Source of the DNA: Arenimonas malthae CC-JY-1
GTDB taxonomy: Bacteria > Pseudomonadota > Gammaproteobacteria > Xanthomonadales > Xanthomonadaceae
Reading direction: 5' to 3'
DNA: 64,000 bases
NCBI RefSeq assembly: GCF_000747075.1
Contig: NZ_AVCH01000182.1
Location: 1-64,000 of the forward strand
Shown here: piece by piece, positions 60,351 to 64,000 of the stretch
How the letters are laid out: every line of letters begins with the position of its first letter
Position numbering within the stretch: the stretch's first letter is position 1
The notes under the pieces: model-generated
What the model was told of the DNA's origin: nothing
What the model saw: only the letters and a program-made list of their open reading frames with translations
Databases searched by the model: none
Translations under genes and position numbers: made by a program

Positions 60351-61268
60351 ATGTACTTCGCCCAACGCCTGCTGCTGGCGACGCTGGCCGTGCTCTCGCT
60401 CTTCGTGGCCCTGTTCGGGTTGTTCCGTTTCCTGATCGAAGTCGGCGAATCGCCGATGCATTACGTGGTCCAGGACGTGGGCGTGTTCGCCGCCGGCGCG
60501 CTGGGCTTCGCGCTGTGCTGGCGGCGCGGACGCAAGCTCAGGGCGGACCATGAGGCGGCGCTGGAAAAGGCGCGGCAGTTCAGCGGCCACTCGCTGGAAG
60601 CCCGGGCGCGGCTGGGCATGCAGGTCCTGGCCCTGGTCTTCATCGGCGTGGCCGCCGCGGCCAGCACCTGGCTCTTCCTGCTGCGCACCTCGGACTGGGT
60701 GCTGGGGCTGTGCGCGGCCTTCCTGGCGGTGCTGTTCGTGCTGATGCTGCCGATGGTGGCGTCGTACTTCCGCGATGGCCGCGCCACCCTGCGGCTCGAT
60801 GGCCGCGGCCTCCGGCATGCCTGGTATGGCGAGGTGCCCTGGACCGCCGTCCACGGCCTCTTCCACCAGCAGCAGAAGATCAAGCAGAGCACCATCCATA
60901 CCCTGGTGCTGGGCGTGTCCGACCCGGGCCGGTACCACGCGCGCCTGCCGTGGTTCGTGCGGGTGCTCAGGGGCCTATGGACGCCGCCGCGCGGCCGCTA
61001 CGGAAAGATTGAGATCCCGCTCAACGCGCTGGACCGGGACCCCGTGCTGGTGTTCAACGCCGCCACCATGCTGCGCGGGCGCGTGCTGCCGGCGCCGGTC
61101 CCTGGCTGGTACCCCGGCATGGACGACGAGTCGATCGCCGTCAGCCAGGAACTCGCCTACCTGGCGGACAACCCGGACCGGCTCCCGCCCGAAGAGATCC
61201 TGCAGCGCATGCAGGCCGTCGAACCGCGCATGCAGGCCCTGGCGGCCAGGCTGGGGCCGCGCCGCTAG
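60351..61268 (+). CDS. Membrane protein of unknown function
   Basis: A 305-residue protein with two helix pairs (about 5-25, 40-60; 88-110, 120-140) and a soluble C-terminal half containing a PH/YcxB-like stretch ([27 protein letters not shown]). No firm family. It stands apart from the exporter by 71 bp. Confidence 0.6.
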   Translation: MYFAQRLLLATLAVLSLFVALFGLFRFLIEVGESPMHYVVQDVGVFAAGALGFALCWRRGRKLRADHEAALEKARQFSGHSLEARARLGMQVLALVFIGVAAAASTWLFLLRTSDWVLGLCAAFLAVLFVLMLPMVASYFRDGRATLRLDGRGLRHAWYGEVPWTAVHGLFHQQQKIKQSTIHTLVLGVSDPGRYHARLPWFVRVLRGLWTPPRGRYGKIEIPLNALDRDPVLVFNAATMLRGRVLPAPVPGWYPGMDDESIAVSQELAYLADNPDRLPPEEILQRMQAVEPRMQALAARLGPRR

Positions 61269-61345
61269 CCGACGCCGGGCGACACACCGTTGCGCCCGCG
61301 GCGCCGGGCAAGGGCGGATAATCGCGGCCCACCCCGGGAGCCGAC

Positions 61346-62305
61346 GTGACCGCCAGCGCCGCCATCGATCGCAAGGGCCTCGCGGCCGCCATCGCCTCCT
61401 ACGTGCTCTGGGGCGTGTTCCCGCTGTACTGGGTGCTGCTCAAGCACGTGCCCTCGCTGCAGACCGTCGCGCACCGCATCGTCTGGTGCGCGGTGTTCGT
61501 GGTGGGTTACCTCAGCCTGCTCGGCGGCAGCACCTGGCTGCGCGACGCGCTGTCGCGGCCGCGCGTGGGCCGGCTGCTGCTGGCCAGCAGCCTGCTGATC
61601 AGCTTCAACTGGGGCATCTACATCTGGGCGGTCACCAACGGCCGCGTGGTCGAGGCCAGCCTGGGTTATTTCATCAACCCGCTGGTGAACGTGCTGCTGG
61701 GCGTGCTCGTGCTGCGCGAGCGGCTCAACCCGGCGCAGTGGACCGCCGTGGCCATCGCCGCGGCCGGCGTGCTGTGGCTGGCCTTCCTGCACGGCGAGCC
61801 GCCGTGGATCGCGCTGGCGCTGGCCTTCAGCTTTGCCTTCTACGGCCTGATCCGCAAGACCGCGCACGTGGACGCGATCCCGGGCCTGGCGATCGAAAGC
61901 CTGTTCCTGCTGCTGCCGGCGCTGGCCTGGCTGGGCTGGGCGCAGTGGCAGGGCGAGGCGGCTTTCCTCGATGGCAACCTGGGCTCCGACGCGCTGCTGG
62001 TGCTGGGTGGCGCCCTGACCGCGCTGCCGCTGATCGGCTTCGCCTACGGCGCGCGCCGCATCCCGTATTCGCTGGTGGGCATCCTGCAGTACATCGCGCC
62101 GACCCTGCAGCTGCTGGGCGGCGTGCTGCTGCTGGGCGAGCCCTTCACCGGCACGCAGGCGGTGGGTTTCACCTGCATCTGGGTGGCGCTGGCGATCTAC
62201 GCCGCCGACGGCTGGCGCCGCGCCCGCCGGCAGCCCGTGCGCGCCGCCGCCGAACACTGCGACGAGGCCGTGCCCGCCACCGACGGCGCCGCGCCGCCGC
62301 GCTGA
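61346..62305 (+). CDS. rarD: EamA-family transporter RarD
   Basis: A 319-residue protein with ten helices. RarD-specific blocks are seen: GLAAAIASYVLWGVFPLYWVLLKHV-type start, AHRIVWC, and NWGIYIWAVTNGRVVEASLGYFINPLVNVLLGVL-type core. Substrate not established. Start GTG 61346. Confidence 0.9.
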   Translation: MTASAAIDRKGLAAAIASYVLWGVFPLYWVLLKHVPSLQTVAHRIVWCAVFVVGYLSLLGGSTWLRDALSRPRVGRLLLASSLLISFNWGIYIWAVTNGRVVEASLGYFINPLVNVLLGVLVLRERLNPAQWTAVAIAAAGVLWLAFLHGEPPWIALALAFSFAFYGLIRKTAHVDAIPGLAIESLFLLLPALAWLGWAQWQGEAAFLDGNLGSDALLVLGGALTALPLIGFAYGARRIPYSLVGILQYIAPTLQLLGGVLLLGEPFTGTQAVGFTCIWVALAIYAADGWRRARRQPVRAAAEHCDEAVPATDGAAPPR

Positions 62306-62344
62306 GGTTTGCGGGGCGCGCGCGACGCGCGGCACACTCGTGGC

Positions 62345-63433
62345 ATGTGCATCCGCCTTGCCTGGACCGCGGCGCTGGCCGCAACCATCGCCGTCCTCCC
62401 GCTTCCCGTCGCCGGGGCCCGCCCCCTCGAAGACTGGATCACCCGGCCCGGGCGCACCGACGCCGGATTCGGCGGCGAGAGTTACCGCCAGTGGCTGGCC
62501 CGGGTCGGCAGCCCGCTGGAGGAGTTCCAGCCTGCGCACGGGCCGCGGCTGGCCTACGCGGTGGTCGAACCGGCCGACTACCAGCTCGCCTACGAGTTCG
62601 TGCGCCTGCCCGAGGGCATGGGCTTCACGTTTGAATTCAGGCACGCGGCGCCGGCCCTGCCACCGCCCGTGCGCGGCACGGTGGTGCTGCTGCACGGCTG
62701 GTCCATGGACGCCAGCAGCCTGTTGCCGTGGAGCCTGGCCCTTTCGCAGCAGGGCTACCGCACCTTGCTGCTGGACCTTCGCAACCACGGATTGTCCGGC
62801 GAAGCGCCTGCCGGTTACGGCACGCACGAAGCCGCCGACGTGCTGGCCTTGCTCGGGCACCTGCGGGCGCAAAAGCGCATCGCGGAGCCGGTGCACCTGT
62901 TCGGCGTGTCCTATGGCGCGGTCACCGCGCTCCACGCCGCCGCTCAGTCAGGCGCCAACGTGGCGGGCGTGGTGGCGCTGGAGCCGTTCGCGAACGCCGC
63001 CGAATCCATCCGGCATTACGCCGGGCAGCTGAAATCCGGCGCGGCCGGCGGCTGGCGCGGACGCGCGCTGGGCTGGTGGCTGCGGGCCACCGTGGACGAC
63101 GGCGAGCTTGCGCAGGCGCTGGACCGTGCCGGCCAACGCCTGGGCGTGGACCTGGGCAGGCTCGATACCGCCAGGCCCCTGGCTGCCACGCCGGCCTGCG
63201 TCTTGCTGCTGCACGGCGCGCGCGACCAGCTGGTGCCGGTGGCGGCCGCACGCACGCTCGCCACCGCTTCGCCGCGGCTGCATTACGCCGAGCTGCCGCA
63301 GGAAGACCACTTCACGCTGCCGGCGCGGTTGGACTGGCTGTCCAGGCCGGTAGGCGACTGGCTTGGCAACGCAGCCGCCGCAGGCGAACGCGGCTGCCCG
63401 ACGCTGTCGCTGCCTCCCGACCCGCTGTCGTGA
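62345..63433 (+). CDS. Secreted alpha/beta hydrolase
   Basis: A 362-residue protein with a signal peptide (MCIRLAWTAALAATIAVLPLPVAG-like) and an alpha/beta hydrolase domain. The oxyanion block is VVLLHGWSMDASS, the nucleophile elbow LFGVSYGAVTA (Ser), and Asp/His are in LHGARDQLVP and QEDHFTL. Substrate unknown. Confidence 0.8.
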   Translation: MCIRLAWTAALAATIAVLPLPVAGARPLEDWITRPGRTDAGFGGESYRQWLARVGSPLEEFQPAHGPRLAYAVVEPADYQLAYEFVRLPEGMGFTFEFRHAAPALPPPVRGTVVLLHGWSMDASSLLPWSLALSQQGYRTLLLDLRNHGLSGEAPAGYGTHEAADVLALLGHLRAQKRIAEPVHLFGVSYGAVTALHAAAQSGANVAGVVALEPFANAAESIRHYAGQLKSGAAGGWRGRALGWWLRATVDDGELAQALDRAGQRLGVDLGRLDTARPLAATPACVLLLHGARDQLVPVAAARTLATASPRLHYAELPQEDHFTLPARLDWLSRPVGDWLGNAAAAGERGCPTLSLPPDPLS

Positions 63434-63480
63434 CCGTCGTAACTTGTCCGTCACGCGGGCGCATGCCCTAATCCCGGCCC

Positions 63481-63918
63481 ATGGGTTCCGACGCCTTCTC
63501 CGCGCTCTACCGCGACCAGGTGCTGGCGCACGGCCGGCAGCCGCGCCACGCCGGGCGGCTGGAGGGCCGCGCGCACCGCGCCAGCGCCAACAACGCGCTC
63601 TGCGGCGACCGCGTGGCGGTGTCGTTGCGCCTGCGCGGGGACGGCGCCATCGCCGAACTGCGCCATGACAGCGAAGGCTGCCTGCTGTGCTTGGCCTCCG
63701 CCTCGCTGATGGCCGGCCGCGTACCGGGCCTGGCCCCGGACGAGGTGGCACCGCTGGCGAACACCCTGCGCGACGCCCTCGCCCGCGGCGACGAAGCCGG
63801 CCTGGGCGACCTGGCCGCGCTCATCGGCGCCGCGCCCTACCCGTCGCGCCACCGCTGCGCGCTGCTGCCCTGGGATGCGCTGCTGGCCGCGCTCGACGCA
63901 CCGGAGACCGAGGCATGA
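63481..63918 (+). CDS. SufU/IscU-like iron-sulfur cluster scaffold
   Basis: A 145-residue protein with the scaffold cysteines Cys41 (NALCGD), Cys67/Cys70 (EGCLLCLASASLM) and a third in SRHRCALLPWDAL. It assembles iron-sulfur clusters. It overlaps the next gene by 4 bp (ATGA). Confidence 0.85.
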   Translation: MGSDAFSALYRDQVLAHGRQPRHAGRLEGRAHRASANNALCGDRVAVSLRLRGDGAIAELRHDSEGCLLCLASASLMAGRVPGLAPDEVAPLANTLRDALARGDEAGLGDLAALIGAAPYPSRHRCALLPWDALLAALDAPETEA

Positions 63919-64000
63919 GCGCGCCCGGCGGCCTGCGCGGCGTGCTCGAAGCGGCGCAGGCGCGGCGCGCGGCCGGCACCGCGTTCGCGCTGGCCCTGGT
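63915..64000 (+). CDS. XdhC/CoxI-like protein, partial (5' end only)
   Basis: Only 28 residues are visible before the window ends: MSAPGGLRGVLEAAQARRAAG followed by TAFALAL. The pattern 'helix, Ala-Gly, F-A-L-A' is how XdhC-family accessory proteins begin. Too short to be sure. Confidence 0.4.
   Translation, partial: MSAPGGLRGVLEAAQARRAAGTAFALAL

Overview
The window is GC-rich chromosomal DNA of a gammaproteobacterium, most likely Lysobacteraceae/Xanthomonadaceae. The clues are the split class II ribonucleotide reductase NrdJa/NrdJb, the DUF4124, S9 lipoprotein and DgcZ-like genes, frequent GTG starts and dense ATGA/GTGA overlaps. The family assignment is an inference from gene content. Its main feature is a 34.5 kb Tn7-like transposon (11416-45957) inserted between two convergent host genes. 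Its ends are identified from the sequence: 24-bp terminal inverted repeats starting TGTGCG (21/24 identical), three TnsB-type 16-bp sites at each end, and a 5-bp target duplication CAGGT at 11411-11415 and 45958-45962.

Host left flank (1-11415): a minus-strand run encodes three related secreted TonB_C-like proteins, an EcsC-family protein, a PAS-GGDEF diguanylate cyclase, an S9 peptidase lipoprotein and a DUF4124 protein cut by the window edge. A plus-strand pair encodes a succinate/acetyl-CoA transferase-hydrolase and a zinc-sensor (CZB) diguanylate cyclase like DgcZ. GNAT, DUF2007 and SH3-like genes follow. The SH3 gene ends in a perfect hairpin whose foot is the transposon target site.

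Transposon cargo. (a) 11725-16846: arsR-pstS-pstC-pstA-pstB-phoU, a high-affinity phosphate uptake operon headed by an ArsR repressor. (b) 17265-21515: arsR-arsC-acr3-gapdh-arsJ. (c) 25720-21724: arsR-arsC-acr3-trxB-arsO. Operons b and c share near-identical promoter-operators and probably give leaderless arsR transcripts. Together the cargo should favour phosphate over arsenate at uptake, reduce arsenate and export arsenite, convert arsenate to 1-arseno-3-phosphoglycerate for ArsJ export, and supply reduced thioredoxin. (d) An IS3-family element truncates a small reading frame, possibly arsH. (e) A trypsin-like protease, a BsuBI/PstI-type restriction-modification pair and two orphan Xre/MbcA/ParS-type (DUF2384) proteins. 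(f) The transposition operon tnsA-tnsB-tnsC-tniQ-DUF2384, every junction overlapping by 4 bp. (g) Between tnsA and the right end lie a small DNA-binding-like protein, an unknown 377-aa protein, an integrase remnant, a DUF4760-like membrane protein and an 871-aa ATPase with a C-terminal HEPN-type motif (candidate RNase of the PrrC/RloC type).

Host right flank (45958-64000): nrdJb, a histone H1-like gene and nrdJa on the minus strand, with a sigma70 promoter and a NrdR-box-like site. Plus-strand genes follow: a DegQ/HtrA protease, the yqjD-yqjE-like genes, an AI-2E/PerM transporter, a HAD hydrolase, an M17 aminopeptidase, a MacA/LolD/FtsX-type ABC exporter, a membrane protein, RarD, an alpha/beta hydrolase, a SufU/IscU-like scaffold and the start of an XdhC-like gene. 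The transposon lies about 29 bp beyond the nrdJb stop with its compact (right) end towards nrdJb, which mirrors Tn7 downstream of glmS. This suggests the nrdJb 3' end is the attachment site.
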